Assembly (NCBI RefSeq): GCF_030538595.1
Contig: NZ_JAUNTS010000001.1
Location: 110,200-174,199, forward strand
Source: Kocuria sp.
GTDB taxonomy: Bacteria; Actinomycetota; Actinomycetes; Actinomycetales; Micrococcaceae
Length of the DNA: 64,000 nt
Direction of reading: 5' to 3'
The position numbers and the translations under genes were made by a program. Under the pieces are notes generated by a model, which was given only the letters and a program-made list of their open reading frames with translations, was not told the origin of the DNA and did not search any database. This document shows, in pieces, positions 1-8,871 of the stretch. The first letter of the stretch is position 1; every line of letters begins with the position of its first letter.

Positions 1-75
<75 letters not shown>

Positions 76-111
76 CTCTCTGCTTGCTCCGTTTTGCGTT
101 CTCCGTGCGGG

Positions 112-630
112 TCAGTGGTCGTTCTCGGTGGTGGCCACTGGACGAGCGCCCAGCTCATCATCCAGACGCAGGAGGCCGGCGCCGTCGTCGCCAGCGCGTT
201 CCAAGCGGCCCACAATTTCACTCACCGTGGCCTCTTCTTCAATCTGTTCATCCAGGAACCAGTTGAGCAAGGGGCGGGAATCCAGGTCACCGGCAGATTC
301 GCAAGCCCGGTAGAGCTCACGGATGGATTCGGAGACCTTCTGTTCGTGTGCCAAGGCGGCCTTGAAGATTTCCACGGCCGTGGGGGCCTGCGGCACCTGC
401 GGCGCAGCAATTCCACCGATGGTGGCGTGCCCGTCCCGGTCCGTGACGTGGTCAATGAACTTGTTGGCGTGCACAATCTCTTCATCTGCCTGATGGCGCA
501 GCCAGGCAGCCATTCCCACCAGATCCTGCACATCAGCTTCAACAGCCAACTGGCGATAGACCAGCGAAGCCTCAAACTCCATGGTGATTTGTTCGTTGAA
601 CTTGGTTTCGAGTTCCGGTGTCAGCTTCAT
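112..630 (-). CDS. Ferritin (non-haem iron storage protein)
   Basis: A 172-residue ferritin, the usual bacterial FtnA length. The ferroxidase ligands are present in order: E18, Y25, E51 and H54 (in EEIVH), E96, and Q129/E132 in the last helix (DEQIEEE). It should form a 24-subunit shell that oxidises Fe(II) and stores it as a ferric mineral in the cytoplasm. The start is the ATG before KLTPEL; a longer frame adds 13 residues unlike ferritins. It is divergent from the CHAD gene across a ~116-bp gap that probably holds both promoters. Confidence 0.95.
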   Translation of the reverse strand: MKLTPELETKFNEQITMEFEASLVYRQLAVEADVQDLVGMAAWLRHQADEEIVHANKFIDHVTDRDGHATIGGIAAPQVPQAPTAVEIFKAALAHEQKVSESIRELYRACESAGDLDSRPLLNWFLDEQIEEEATVSEIVGRLERAGDDGAGLLRLDDELGARPVATTENDH

Positions 631-746
631 GTTTCCACTGTACCGAAGGCGCCACCGGACCCGGGACAAGTACCGGCCCTCCCCTCCTCACCGCAGTACA
701 TCCCCCGATACATTGGAGGGCAGAGGTGTGGTTTCCAAGGAGTGTG

Positions 747-1652
747 ATGGGCATGGGCGCGCAGCTTCCAACTGCCGGGGATGTGATCAGCGACTATCTC
801 AAGGCGCAGGTGGATGCGATTCACTCACGCCAGGACGCCTTACGCGCCGATCAACCTGACGCGGTTCACAAGACTCGTGTGGCCACTCGCCGATTGCGCA
901 GCACACTGCGCAGCTTCCGCACAATCTTCCATGAAGACGCCACGGACCCCCTCCGCGCCGAACTGAAGTGGTACGGGGAGGTTCTGGGCGGCCCCCGGGA
1001 TGCCGAGGTTCTCAGGCAGCGCCTTGTGGAGACCCTTGGCACCTTGCCCCACGACGCCGTCGTAGGTCCGGTCCGCGAGCGCTTGAAGTCCGAGCTGGAC
1101 GCTTGGCACACCCGGGCTCATGCGGAGCTGGTGAAAGCCATGAACTCCACCCGCCACCGGGAGTTGCTGAATGCACTGACCGAGCTGGCGACTGCCCCTC
1201 CCACACGGCCGGTGGCCGATGAACCTTTCCGCAGAGTCTTGGACCCACTGCTCAAGAAAGCCACCCAACGGGTGGTGAAGCGGTGGCGGGCCACGCAGGC
1301 GGCTGAGCCGGGAGCTCAGATGGAGTTGGCGCACGAAACTCGAAAGAAAGCCAAAGCTGCGCGCTATGCTTTCGAGGCCCTTGCCAAGACCAATCAACGC
1401 TATGTGACTGGCGCCAAAGCCTGGGAACAGGTCACGGAAGCTCTGGGCACAGCACAGGATTCCGTGGTGGCTTGCACCCACTTGAAGGAACTGGCAATGG
1501 CTGCTCGGTCTGCCGGAGAGCCCAGTTTCACCTATGGTGCCTTGTACATGCGTGAATTGACGCAACAGGGAGATGCCCATGACACTGCAACTCTTGCCAT
1601 CAGCAAGGCGCAGGAAGCATCACGGGCAGCGCTGGCAGAGGAGAAACCGTGA
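747..1652 (+). CDS. CHAD domain protein
   Basis: A 301-residue protein with the conserved CHAD opening (VHKTRVATRRLRSTLRSF), in which His and Arg/Lys residues line a basic helical surface, and a second basic repeat around HETRKKAKAARYAFEAL. CHAD proteins bind inorganic polyphosphate. The start is the ATG five bases after an AAGGAG motif; upstream in-frame residues are not CHAD-like. Its stop overlaps the GTG of the next gene (GTGA), so the two are translationally coupled. Confidence 0.9.
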   Translation: MGMGAQLPTAGDVISDYLKAQVDAIHSRQDALRADQPDAVHKTRVATRRLRSTLRSFRTIFHEDATDPLRAELKWYGEVLGGPRDAEVLRQRLVETLGTLPHDAVVGPVRERLKSELDAWHTRAHAELVKAMNSTRHRELLNALTELATAPPTRPVADEPFRRVLDPLLKKATQRVVKRWRATQAAEPGAQMELAHETRKKAKAARYAFEALAKTNQRYVTGAKAWEQVTEALGTAQDSVVACTHLKELAMAARSAGEPSFTYGALYMRELTQQGDAHDTATLAISKAQEASRAALAEEKP

Positions 1653-2110
1653 GCACAGCCGTTGATTTCAAAGACGTTTCCACGCAAGGCCTGGAATCTT
1701 CACCGGTTGCCGAAGCCCTGGCGGGCTTACGGGCCAACGAGGCCCGCTACTTTGCCAACAAGTACAAGCATTCGTATGAGGTCACACCGGCTACTGAAGC
1801 TGCGGACACCCTGGAATGGGTGACGCGTATCCTGCGGGAGGAGCGCGACATTGTGATTGGCGCCCGCCCGCTGGAGGTGAGCGTCAACGACGTCGAAGAC
1901 ATCCACTGGGTGCATGTGTTCTACGAATCCGGGCTGAGCATCAATGTCCTGTGGGGCCGGGAGGCCGGCAGCAAGCGAGCCGTTGGCTTCAAGCTCTCGG
2001 AGGGCATGGACGTTCCGACGGAGCTGTCGAATTTCAAGTTCGCGCGGCAAAAGTCCAAGCTGGCGGGGACAATTCGCGGTTCGTACTTTGTGATCAAGGG
2101 TGACTACTGA
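1649..2110 (+). CDS. Hypothetical protein coupled to the CHAD gene
   Basis: A soluble 153-residue protein with no signal peptide, membrane segment or motif I recognise. The C-terminal half is beta-rich, with alternating hydrophobic residues around VHVFYESGLSINVLWGRE. It starts at a GTG that overlaps the CHAD stop codon, so it is co-translated with that gene and may act with it. Function unknown. Confidence 0.8.
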   Translation: MSTAVDFKDVSTQGLESSPVAEALAGLRANEARYFANKYKHSYEVTPATEAADTLEWVTRILREERDIVIGARPLEVSVNDVEDIHWVHVFYESGLSINVLWGREAGSKRAVGFKLSEGMDVPTELSNFKFARQKSKLAGTIRGSYFVIKGDY

Positions 2111-2200
2111 CCAGCCGCTTTCGGAAAACGGTGGACAACACCTGGTCAAGGCCCCGGATTGTTAGAGTCAACTCACAACTGGCTCCCGGAGTGAGGCCCC

Positions 2201-2566
2201 ATGTTCCAGATCAACCAGCTCTCCACCGTCCCGCCGTTTGAGCAGATCAAACAGCAGATCACTGCTGCGCGGGAGTCCGGGGAATTACCTGCCGGTCATC
2301 ACCTGCCACCGGTGCGAAAATTGGCGGAGCAGCTGAGCCTGGCCCCCAACACGGTGGCCCGTGCCTACAAGGAACTGGAGGTCGAGGGAGTACTTGAAAC
2401 CCGAGGTCGGCACGGGTCATTCGTGACCGGAACGGCAGAGTCCGCTGACCGGGCCGCAGCCCATGCCGCCCGTCAATTTGCGGCGCAGATTCGCAGACTC
2501 GGAGTGGATGACACCGTGGCTGTGGAGTTGGTCAAGGTGGCCTTGGCCGCACAGCGCCAGAGTTGA
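2201..2566 (+). CDS. GntR-family regulator, YtrA-like short form
   Basis: A 121-residue protein made of an N-terminal GntR winged helix (PPFEQIKQQI, PPVRKLAEQLSLAPNTVARAYKELE, TRGRHGSFV) plus a short ~40-residue helical tail. This matches the YtrA subfamily, which usually controls ABC transporter operons; no such operon is adjacent. The start ATG is preceded by GGAGTGAG. A truncated homologue lies at 4753. Confidence 0.9.
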   Translation: MFQINQLSTVPPFEQIKQQITAARESGELPAGHHLPPVRKLAEQLSLAPNTVARAYKELEVEGVLETRGRHGSFVTGTAESADRAAAHAARQFAAQIRRLGVDDTVAVELVKVALAAQRQS

Positions 2567-2600
2567 ACATCCATCCGCCCACGGGGAGTTGGGTCCGTTG

Positions 2601-3023
2601 TCATCGGAGTTCCCGGGCGTCGTCGTAGCGGTTCCGGTTTTCCTGCACTGCATCGACGTGCTGCTCAGCCCATGATCGCAAGGCTGCCAGCGGTCCCACA
2701 GTTGATGCCCCCAGTTCAGTCAACTGATAGTCAACACGCGGCGGCACACTGGCTGTGACCTGCCTCAGCACCAAACCGTCACGTTCCATGGAGCGCAGTG
2801 TTTCCGTGAGCACTTTGGGAGAAACGCCCTGGATGGTGCGCCGCAACTCGGTGAAACGGACAGGCTCACCATGGGCCAGGACTGTCACGATCATGGGAGT
2901 CCAGCGATCCGTCAAATGACGCAGAACCGTTCGTGACGGGCAGTCCTGATTCAACACATCAGCAGGGAGCTCCGCGCGATCCAGAACAACTGTTGCATCT
3001 GTCACAATCGTGCATCCTTCCAT
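2601..3023 (-). CDS. HxlR-family transcriptional regulator
   Basis: A 140-residue HxlR/MarR-like winged helix. It has the family Cys (C28, in DCPSRTVL), the WTPMIV helix, and the recognition segment RFTELRRTIQGVSPKVLTET followed by the wing. It is divergent from the NAD(P)-binding gene at 3101 with a 77-bp gap. That arrangement is typical of HxlR regulators controlling a neighbouring redox enzyme in response to electrophiles or thiol stress. Confidence 0.92.
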   Translation of the reverse strand: MEGCTIVTDATVVLDRAELPADVLNQDCPSRTVLRHLTDRWTPMIVTVLAHGEPVRFTELRRTIQGVSPKVLTETLRSMERDGLVLRQVTASVPPRVDYQLTELGASTVGPLAALRSWAEQHVDAVQENRNRYDDARELR

Positions 3024-3100
3024 TAGTTACATTGAGGTAATCAGTTACCAATCCATACTATTGATTCAGTTGGTCAAAGCCAAACACTCAGGAGGACATC

Positions 3101-3718
3101 GTGAAGATCGCAGTCATCGGCGCAGCAGGCATGGTCGGTTCTGAAATGGTGGCGGAAGCCGCCGCTCGCGGACACCAGGTCCACGGGTACACCCGCAGCG
3201 GTCGCAGCGTGGGTGATACGCCCACGCAGAGCCTTGATTTCAACAACACGGATGCCGTGATGGAGGTCATCAATTCTTCCGAAGCCACCGTGATCTCCGT
3301 GGCGGGACGCGACGATTACGACGCCGTCGTCAACGCTCACCAACGCCTGATCGCCGCCGCACCAGCGGGCCGCTTATTGGTGGTTGGCGGCGCAGGCGCT
3401 CTCCAGGCCGGCGACGGACTATTGCTGGACTCCCCCGATTTCCCAGCCGAATACCTGCCGGAAGCCAAGTCCTTTGCCCAGGTGTTCGCCGACTACTCCG
3501 CGTCGAACAGCGCGCAGTGGACCATGATCGCCCCGTCTCCTGAGATCGCCCCGGGTGTGCGCACGGGCAAATATCTGATCGCCGAGAACACCCCCGCCGG
3601 CGGATTCGTGTCCACCCAGGACTTTGCCGTGGCCGCACTGGACGAGATCGAGAACCCGGCGCACCGGGGAGCACGCTTTACCGTAGCTTCGGCTGACGAA
3701 ACCGCAGCCCGCGGCTGA
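3101..3718 (+). CDS. NAD(P)-binding Rossmann protein, NmrA/SDR-like
   Basis: A 205-residue atypical short-chain dehydrogenase with the N-terminal dinucleotide motif GAAGMVG (residues 7-13) and a VISVAGRDDYD segment lining the cofactor site. It resembles the YwnB/NmrA-like group, whose substrates are mostly unknown. GTG start with a strong AGGAGG ribosome site. It is probably controlled by the divergent HxlR gene. Confidence 0.88.
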   Translation: MKIAVIGAAGMVGSEMVAEAAARGHQVHGYTRSGRSVGDTPTQSLDFNNTDAVMEVINSSEATVISVAGRDDYDAVVNAHQRLIAAAPAGRLLVVGGAGALQAGDGLLLDSPDFPAEYLPEAKSFAQVFADYSASNSAQWTMIAPSPEIAPGVRTGKYLIAENTPAGGFVSTQDFAVAALDEIENPAHRGARFTVASADETAARG

Positions 3719-3726
3719 CAGCCTGA

Positions 3727-3793
3727 GAGCCCCGCCTCACCAGTCGGCCACCTTCCGTTGCTGGTTGAGGTGTTGCTGGTTGAGGTGGGGCTC
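3727..3793. terminator. Hairpin with a tandem 15-bp repeat in its loop
   Basis: GAGCCCCGCCTCA (3727-3739) pairs with TGAGGTGGGGCTC (3781-3793), 12 of 13 positions plus a wobble. The loop contains two tandem copies of TTGCTGGTTGAGGTG (3758-3772 and 3773-3787), the second running into the right arm. It sits between convergent genes, so it is a plausible bidirectional terminator although there is no U-tract. Confidence 0.5.
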
Positions 3794-3836
3794 CGCCGTC
3801 GCCCGGGGCAAAAGATGGCTTCTACCCAGAAGCGCA

Positions 3837-4568
3837 TCACCCCAGAGTGGGGGCCGTGTAAACGGGGACGTAGCCAGCCGGGTAGCTCACACTGGGGATG
3901 GTGCCGTACTGCCGATAGAACACGGACGTATCCAGAGTTCGGTTGTCCCACAGGCTCCATCGGCCCACCATGGGCTCCGTGCGCACCCACACGGAGCTTC
4001 GATTGGCCATCAGAACGTCGTTGCCCGAATTGTCGTCGGCCGTCTCTCCAGTGGGGGACGGTAGGCGCTGGGTGATCTCAAAGGTGTATTGCCACGTCCC
4101 ATTTACTCCATTGCGATCTGGCCAGTTGATCTGAAAATCTGCTGACCCCGCGGAAGTAAAACCGGCGGGCAATGTGATGGTCTGCTGCCAGGTGTTCACC
4201 GCACGTGGGGAAGTTTGCGCAGCCCCTCCGCGGTAACCCGTGTCCGTGGTTCGGATTGGCGCCCCCAGGGTCAAGACGGAGCTACTGGTTTGCAGCATGG
4301 GAGTAACCCCGGCGGCATTGAGCGCCCTGTAAATCTCATACGCCCTCAGGGTGATCACCAGACCGGAGGTAGGCCGATTTGAGCTACCCACCCACGCCAG
4401 CCGGAAAGTGTCAGCACCTGCAGCAGCAGGCAAATGGTGGTTGGTCTGCCATAAAGCCAAGTCCATAGACTGGGAGGCTGCGTAAGCCGGTGCCGCCGTG
4501 GCAACAGCGACGGCCGGAACCGCCCATGCAGCGTGCCCCAGCACGGCCCTGCGGTCGATTGAGCTCAT
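3837..4568 (-). CDS. Secreted protein with Tat-like signal peptide
   Basis: About 243 residues. The N-terminus (DRRAVLGHAAWAVPAVAVATAAPAYA) has paired arginines, a hydrophobic stretch and an AYA cleavage site, as in Tat-type signals. The mature part is beta-rich and Trp/Thr/Ser-rich with no catalytic motif seen; it may be a surface immunoglobulin-like protein. The start is ambiguous between two in-frame ATGs four codons apart (4580 or 4568). No operon partner. Confidence 0.75.
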   Translation of the reverse strand: MSSIDRRAVLGHAAWAVPAVAVATAAPAYAASQSMDLALWQTNHHLPAAAGADTFRLAWVGSSNRPTSGLVITLRAYEIYRALNAAGVTPMLQTSSSVLTLGAPIRTTDTGYRGGAAQTSPRAVNTWQQTITLPAGFTSAGSADFQINWPDRNGVNGTWQYTFEITQRLPSPTGETADDNSGNDVLMANRSSVWVRTEPMVGRWSLWDNRTLDTSVFYRQYGTIPSVSYPAGYVPVYTAPTLG

Positions 4569-4752
4569 CGTCGCATCCACTCGTAGACATCAAATCGATG
4601 CGAATGTATCAAAGGTTCGATTCTTGAACTACATCAGCATCCATGACACGTCCGTGGGGACCATCACCAGAAACACAGCGCCCCTGCCTGTGGCGTGTTC
4701 AAGATCAGGCAACTACTAGGGTCAGTGCACCGTTCACAGCAGGAGTGGGTTC

Positions 4753-4920
4753 GTGTTCACCATAGAATCATCGCCCACTACCCCGCCATTCGAGCAGATC
4801 AAACGGCAGAGCAGTTGGGGCTGGCTGCCATCATAGTGGCTCGCGCGTACCCGGAGCTTGAAGGCGCCGTCGTGATGAGACCCATGGGCGGCAGGGGCTT
4901 GGGAACGCGATTGATCACCT
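4753..4920 (+). pseudogene. GntR regulator remnant with internal deletion
   Basis: The start (VFTIESSPTTPPFEQIKRQ) matches the first ~20 residues of the intact GntR protein at 2201. The reading frame then jumps to AEQLGLAAIIVARAYPELE, equivalent to AEQLSLAPNTVARAYKELE. About 20-25 codons of the winged helix are missing and the two halves are in different frames. An AGGAG site still precedes the GTG. Not functional. Confidence 0.75.
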
Positions 4921-4945
4921 TCAGTCCGTCTCAATCATTCCTTGC

Positions 4946-5062
4946 TCACACCGCCGCACGCACGGATTCTTGAATCGAACGCAACGGGCGGCCCACCAAC
5001 TCAGCCAAAGCCTGAGATTCCGTGTGCATTTCACCGGCGCGAATGGAGGCATCCACACCAAC
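4946..5062 (-). pseudogene. C-terminal remnant of a QorB-like NAD(P)H oxidoreductase
   Basis: On the minus strand the sequence encodes GVDASIRAGEMHTESQALAE followed by LVGRPLRSI and a stop at 4946. This is the typical C-terminal tail of QorB-like NmrA-family quinone reductases. Nothing upstream continues the protein; at about 5063 it abuts the TetR fragment on the other strand. Confidence 0.65.
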
Positions 5063-5436
5063 CCACAAGCCCGCAGTTGGAGGCGGAAGTCGACCGAGCG
5101 CGGGTCAGTGCTGAAGCTGATGATTCCTGGCAAGCCCTGATGGACTACCTGGAGGAGAGCATGCGCCTCCAGGCTGGGAACAAGGGCTTGCGGGCCCTCA
5201 TGTGCCCAGCGGGGTCGGTTTTTGACTCCGTCCGCGAGTGCAAAGCAGTGATGAATCCGTTGATCGAACAATTGGTAACCAACGCCCACTCGCAAGGCAC
5301 ATTGCGCCAAGACTGTACGGCGCGGGACATTGCATTGCTGCAACTTGCTCTGGTGGGAATCATGGACGCCACCCCCCAAGAGCCGGAGGCTTATCGGCGG
5401 CATCTGGAGCTGTTCCTGGATGGCGTACGGGCTTAA
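5063..5436 (+). pseudogene. TetR-family regulator, C-terminal half only
   Basis: The frame has TetR ligand-domain features (ALMDYLEESMRLQ, SQGTLRQDCTARDIALLQLA, YRRHLELFLDGVRA) but no helix-turn-helix; the DNA-binding domain is gone. The open frame extends left into sequence belonging to the QorB-like fragment on the other strand. The pair looks like a divergent tetR/qorB unit whose centre was deleted. Confidence 0.7.
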
Positions 5437-5480
5437 CTCGGCCGATCATCGCCGGTGGCCGGATATTTCGGCAGGGAAGC

Positions 5481-5999
5481 TCAGGCGTCAGGCGTCAGCT
5501 TGGCCACGTACGGCAGGTTGCGCAATTTGTCTTGCCAGGGCAACCCAAAGCCAACCAGCATGTCATCGCTGGCCATCTCACGAGCAAAGTACTGACGGAC
5601 CGGTATCTCAACCCGTCCGGGTTTCACAAAAAGGGTTGCCACAGAAATCGACGCCGGATTAAATCCGGCAATGTGCTCCACCAAGCGCTTCATGGTTCCG
5701 CCTGATTCAATGGCGTCATCAATCAAAAGGACGTCGCGGCCCTCAATCTGCACGTTCTGGTAATAGACAATCGGTGAGGCATTCTGGCGTTCACCAGGTG
5801 TGTGCGGGCAAGAAATCCAGTCCATGGCCACGTCAAAGGTCAATTGCCGCACCAGATCTGCCGTGACCAGAATTCCGCCCGGTACCACTGTGATCACCAC
5901 CGCTGAGTCAAAATCGGCATTGAGACGGGCAGCGACGTCGTCGAGCCCAGCCTTGATCTCCTCTGCGGTGAGTACTGTTTCGCCGATGTTCTGGCTCAT
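5481..5999 (-). CDS. hpt: Hypoxanthine phosphoribosyltransferase-like protein
   Basis: A 172-residue type I phosphoribosyltransferase. The PRPP-binding loop is VLLIDDAIESGGTMKRL, with the acidic pair in place. The PPi loop region is near VVPGGILVTADLVRQL, and the purine-recognition C-terminus (VGFGLPWQDKLRNLPYVAKL) matches Hpt. It salvages hypoxanthine/guanine to IMP/GMP in the cytosol. The start is the ATG before SQN, preceded by AGGGGA. It is not next to tilS/ftsH, the usual actinobacterial hpt context, so it may be a second copy. Confidence 0.88.
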   Translation of the reverse strand: MSQNIGETVLTAEEIKAGLDDVAARLNADFDSAVVITVVPGGILVTADLVRQLTFDVAMDWISCPHTPGERQNASPIVYYQNVQIEGRDVLLIDDAIESGGTMKRLVEHIAGFNPASISVATLFVKPGRVEIPVRQYFAREMASDDMLVGFGLPWQDKLRNLPYVAKLTPDA

Positions 6000-6014
6000 G
6001 TCCCATCCCCTCTC

Positions 6015-6307
6015 CAACGATCTACTGCAACGCTACTCGCATGAGGTGACTCAGCAACGTTGCCGAACCAGTACCTGGGCCGAATCCCGTCAACTGGGAT
6101 GTATGGGTCATCGGTAAACCTTGGCAGGGGCGCGACCACGCGACCTGCGCGGCGCAACAGCTTGTCCGACATCTCCGTGCGCAAGGCATCAGCCATTTGG
6201 TGGCCCGCATTCGCCCCGAGCACTACGCCTCACAGGCAATCGCGCGGAAGTTGGGCATGACACCAACGGATGCGACCGTTGACGGGGAAACTCAATGGGA
6301 GACCTGA
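6015..6307 (+). pseudogene. GNAT acetyltransferase remnant, paralogue of the gene at 11174
   Basis: From 6098 the frame reads VWVIGKPWQGRDHATCAAQ and on to RPEHYASQAIARKLGMTPT, ending GETQWET. It parallels the intact acetyltransferase at 11174 to its last residue. Upstream, LQRYSHEVTQQ still resembles the homologue's LEQRYTIQTRG but in another frame, and the N-terminal third is missing. The acetyl-CoA loop is degraded (GRDHAT instead of GQGHAS). A pseudogene. Confidence 0.78.
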
Positions 6308-6411
6308 TGTGCACACCATGATTGGGTTAAATGAGACATTTAACCCAGAACACTCGTTGGGGTTGCAAGCTGTCAGCTCAGGCCAAGAGTGGGCGCCTCA
6401 GCTGCGACAGA

Positions 6412-6783
6412 TCAGTGTGTTGCAGTCGTCTGGGTATACAGGGCGAGGCGTGGAGCCCCATCTACCGTGACGTAAACACTCGTCATGGCCGCGTCGAAAG
6501 GCAGATCACCCGCCCGGTGAGCTCTTGCCCTGTATACCAGCGCGGCCGATTCAGATCCCAGTTCCACGCGGCGAGGATCACTGATCTCGTAGCGGTCCCA
6601 CCCCGGCGCTTGGTCAAGGGACTGCACGACCTCAGTTTTGTCCATCACCAAACCGTTCACTAGTACCATCACAGCGTCCTCGGTCATCAATGCCCCGTAG
6701 AAGGAGGCGCCAGACTGACGGCAAAGCGCGTCCCAGCCTTGGCGCTCCAGTGCCATCAACTCGTCCATGGTCATCACATCCAT
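6412..6783 (-). CDS. DUF4440 / NTF2-like small protein
   Basis: A 123-residue cone-shaped NTF2/SnoaL-like fold with the pattern ALERQGWDALCRQSGASFYGALMTEDAVMV. Members bind small hydrophobic ligands or act as enzymes of unknown substrate; none can be inferred here. Several ATGs lie within the first five codons and no strong ribosome site distinguishes them. Confidence 0.78.
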   Translation of the reverse strand: MDVMTMDELMALERQGWDALCRQSGASFYGALMTEDAVMVLVNGLVMDKTEVVQSLDQAPGWDRYEISDPRRVELGSESAALVYRARAHRAGDLPFDAAMTSVYVTVDGAPRLALYTQTTATH

Positions 6784-6905
6784 GGCATCAGGCTAGCGCG
6801 GACATCAGCCTCACAGTGCGGCTACCACCTCGGCCACATGTCCTCCCGCAGCACACTCATCCGCAGCTTGGAGGACGTCGTGATTGTTCGGGCAGACTGG
6901 GCGCC

Positions 6906-7439
6906 TCAAAATCGGTACAGGTCTTCAACACCAGGCGTTCCGCCTGCAGGATCGCGGTGCATACCTAATGTGAGTGCCAGACGCACCGATGCTGCGTTTG
7001 AAGGGTCGATCACCGCAACGATGGGCCGCTTGGCACTGACCCCCTCAGCCCATGCGAGGACAGCTCGCGTCGCCTCTGCGGCATAGCCGTGCCCCTGAGC
7101 ACGGGGCGCGAAACGGTAATAGAGGTTCAACACTGCCTCGTCCTTCTCCACGGATCGCCTCGCTCCAGCAAAGCCAATCCGGTCGCCCGCCAACGTGGAC
7201 ACCACGAAATAGCCGATCCCATCAGCGGTCCAGTCAGCTTGCCACCCTTCAATAAGCGCTACAGCTTGCGCTCGTGAGCGCATCACAAGGTCAGGACGGT
7301 GCCTAGAGGTCCGCAAATCCGAATGAATCTCGAAAACCGCGTCCACATCAGCGTCCTGCGGCACAGTGAGCCGCAATCGGTCAGTCGTGATCACCGGCTC
7401 CGCGCCGTTAGAGGAAAGATTCTGCGCACGGTAAGTCAA
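6906..7439 (-). CDS. GNAT acetyltransferase, RimJ/RimL type
   Basis: 177 residues with the RimJ/L layout: VITTDRLRL near the start, a central GYFVVSTLAGDRIGFAG strand, the acetyl-CoA loop APRAQGHGYAAEA and the closing NAASVRLALTLGMHRD. It probably acetylates an amino group on a peptide, metabolite or drug. The TTG start overlaps the stop of the MazF-like fragment (TTGA); an alternative GTG start is at VITTD (7394). Confidence 0.85.
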   Translation of the reverse strand: MTYRAQNLSSNGAEPVITTDRLRLTVPQDADVDAVFEIHSDLRTSRHRPDLVMRSRAQAVALIEGWQADWTADGIGYFVVSTLAGDRIGFAGARRSVEKDEAVLNLYYRFAPRAQGHGYAAEATRAVLAWAEGVSAKRPIVAVIDPSNAASVRLALTLGMHRDPAGGTPGVEDLYRF

Positions 7440-7615
7440 AGCGCTAGCACCAGACGCAACGCTGCATCGACGGCGCGTTGTTCGTCGAACCCCAAGTAGT
7501 TCCCCACCCGGTCACCGAACCGGCTGGGGTCAACGGCTGCATCCTGGTTGACCAGCACGCGCGTGTGGTTGCCATCGAGGTTGATGGCTGGTCGGAAAGT
7601 GATTGTGGAAGCCAT
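7436..7615 (-). pseudogene. MazF/PemK toxin C-terminal fragment
   Basis: The last ~40 of 59 residues (HTRVLVNQDAAVDPSRFGDR and then AVDAALRLVLAL) match the C-terminal segment of MazF/PemK mRNA interferases. The catalytic N-terminal SH3-like half is absent and stop codons lie just upstream. No antitoxin gene is visible. Probably a relic, although the short ORF remains open and overlaps the next gene. Confidence 0.5.
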
Positions 7616-7708
7616 ACCCCAATGTCTCACAGGCGGTAAGACAAGGGAACAATTTAGAGCTGACGCCCGTAGTCACCCTGTTCGGGGCGGGTACTTAGAA
7701 TAAATTAG

Positions 7709-8228
7709 GTAACTCCGATTCTCACCGAACGCCTCCGCTTCCGCTGTATGGGCCCCGCCGACATCGATCTCATGGCAAGCATGTTGGGAGACCCAGAAGT
7801 CATGCGCTTCTACCCTGCGCCAAAGACTCGCGAGCAGACAGCCGCATGGATCGCCTGGAACGAAAAAAAATTATGCGGACCATGGATACGGCCTCTGGAT
7901 CGTGGAAACCCACGACGGCGATTTCATCGGGGATTGCGGACTCACCTGGCAGAAGGTGAATGGAATACCAAAATTGGAGGTCGGGTATCACATCGTCACC
8001 CGGGCCCAGGGCAATGGATACGCAACAGAAGCTGCCATGGCATGCCGCGACTACGCACGCGATGTTGTGGGTGCTACAGAACTCGTGGCGATCATTCACC
8101 CCGACAACACGGCATCTGAGCGCGTCGCCCGAAAGCTCGGCATGCAGCAACTCGAAGATGATTACGGCGGCAACATCCCCGTACGAACGGTCCTTGGAAT
8201 GGCATTTGATGTCTCTCCTAAGCGGTAA
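7709..8228 (+). pseudogene. GNAT acetyltransferase with a poly-A frameshift
   Basis: The N-terminal half (TPILTERLRFRCMGPADIDL to AAWIAWNEK) and the C-terminal half (NYADHGYGLWIVETHDGDF to VLGMAFDVSPKR, with the CoA loop RAQGNGYATEA) are in different frames. They meet at an 8-base A run near 7863-7870; seven As would restore one frame. The expected start codon is GTA directly after a stop, so expression is doubly impaired. Either a genuine pseudogene or partly a sequencing error. Confidence 0.8.
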
Positions 8229-8412
8229 CGATCTCACCATTCCGGTGAATTTTCCACTCAGCCGTTGCAATCACAAACGTCAGCGGAGTCGCCCCGGAGA
8301 TGGGCGACGACGTACTGCCCTGTGATCAGGTTCTGAGTCGTGTATCTATATCATCTCGTCCGAAACTGGCCACAAAACGGCAGCACCGAAACCCGCGATA
8401 GATTCCGGAGAC

Positions 8413-8709
8413 TCAGGCCTGAGAATCGAGGCCCACGACTTCTATGACGTAGTCCCTCTTGATATGTGCAGTCACTCGACCCCATTCACTTGATCGTACG
8501 CGCTCCTGGTGTGCGTCGAGGGATTGCTGATCCTCAAAACGTTCGGAGACCTGCCAGACATAGTGTTCATCTGCCGGCTCAACGCTGAAATACAGACATC
8601 CAGGCTCGGCACGAGTCAGGTTTACGTGCCGATCAAGATGGCGGCGGACCATAGAGGCTTCTTCTGCGTTCGCACAGATCAACCTACCCCTGAGCACGAC
8701 CACACCCAT
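8413..8709 (-). CDS. Antibiotic biosynthesis monooxygenase (ABM) domain protein
   Basis: 98 residues with the ABM dimeric alpha/beta barrel pattern: VVLRGRLICANAEEA, RAEPGCLYFSVEPADEHYVW, SERFEDQQSLDAHQE. Relatives are putative quinol monooxygenases (YgiN-like). The start is the ATG before GVVVLRG; upstream residues of the open frame do not fit the family. Confidence 0.85.
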   Translation of the reverse strand: MGVVVLRGRLICANAEEASMVRRHLDRHVNLTRAEPGCLYFSVEPADEHYVWQVSERFEDQQSLDAHQERVRSSEWGRVTAHIKRDYVIEVVGLDSQA

Positions 8710-8871
8710 GTGGCCTCCATCAGCTCGATCACTTCGTTCAAGGCCCACCATGAGCCAGATCGTAGCGGAGCTACAGCTCTTGCGCTAAACCACCAAAGAT
8801 GACAAAGTTAGCGCATGTTTGCACTCGCACATTAGGTCGGATTGGTCGGCCACAACTTGGAGAGACGAACC

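Noticed and set aside
1141-1165. TGAACTCCACC resembling the ychF attachment core
   Set aside because: It lies inside the CHAD coding sequence with no further similarity to the repeat flanks; chance match.
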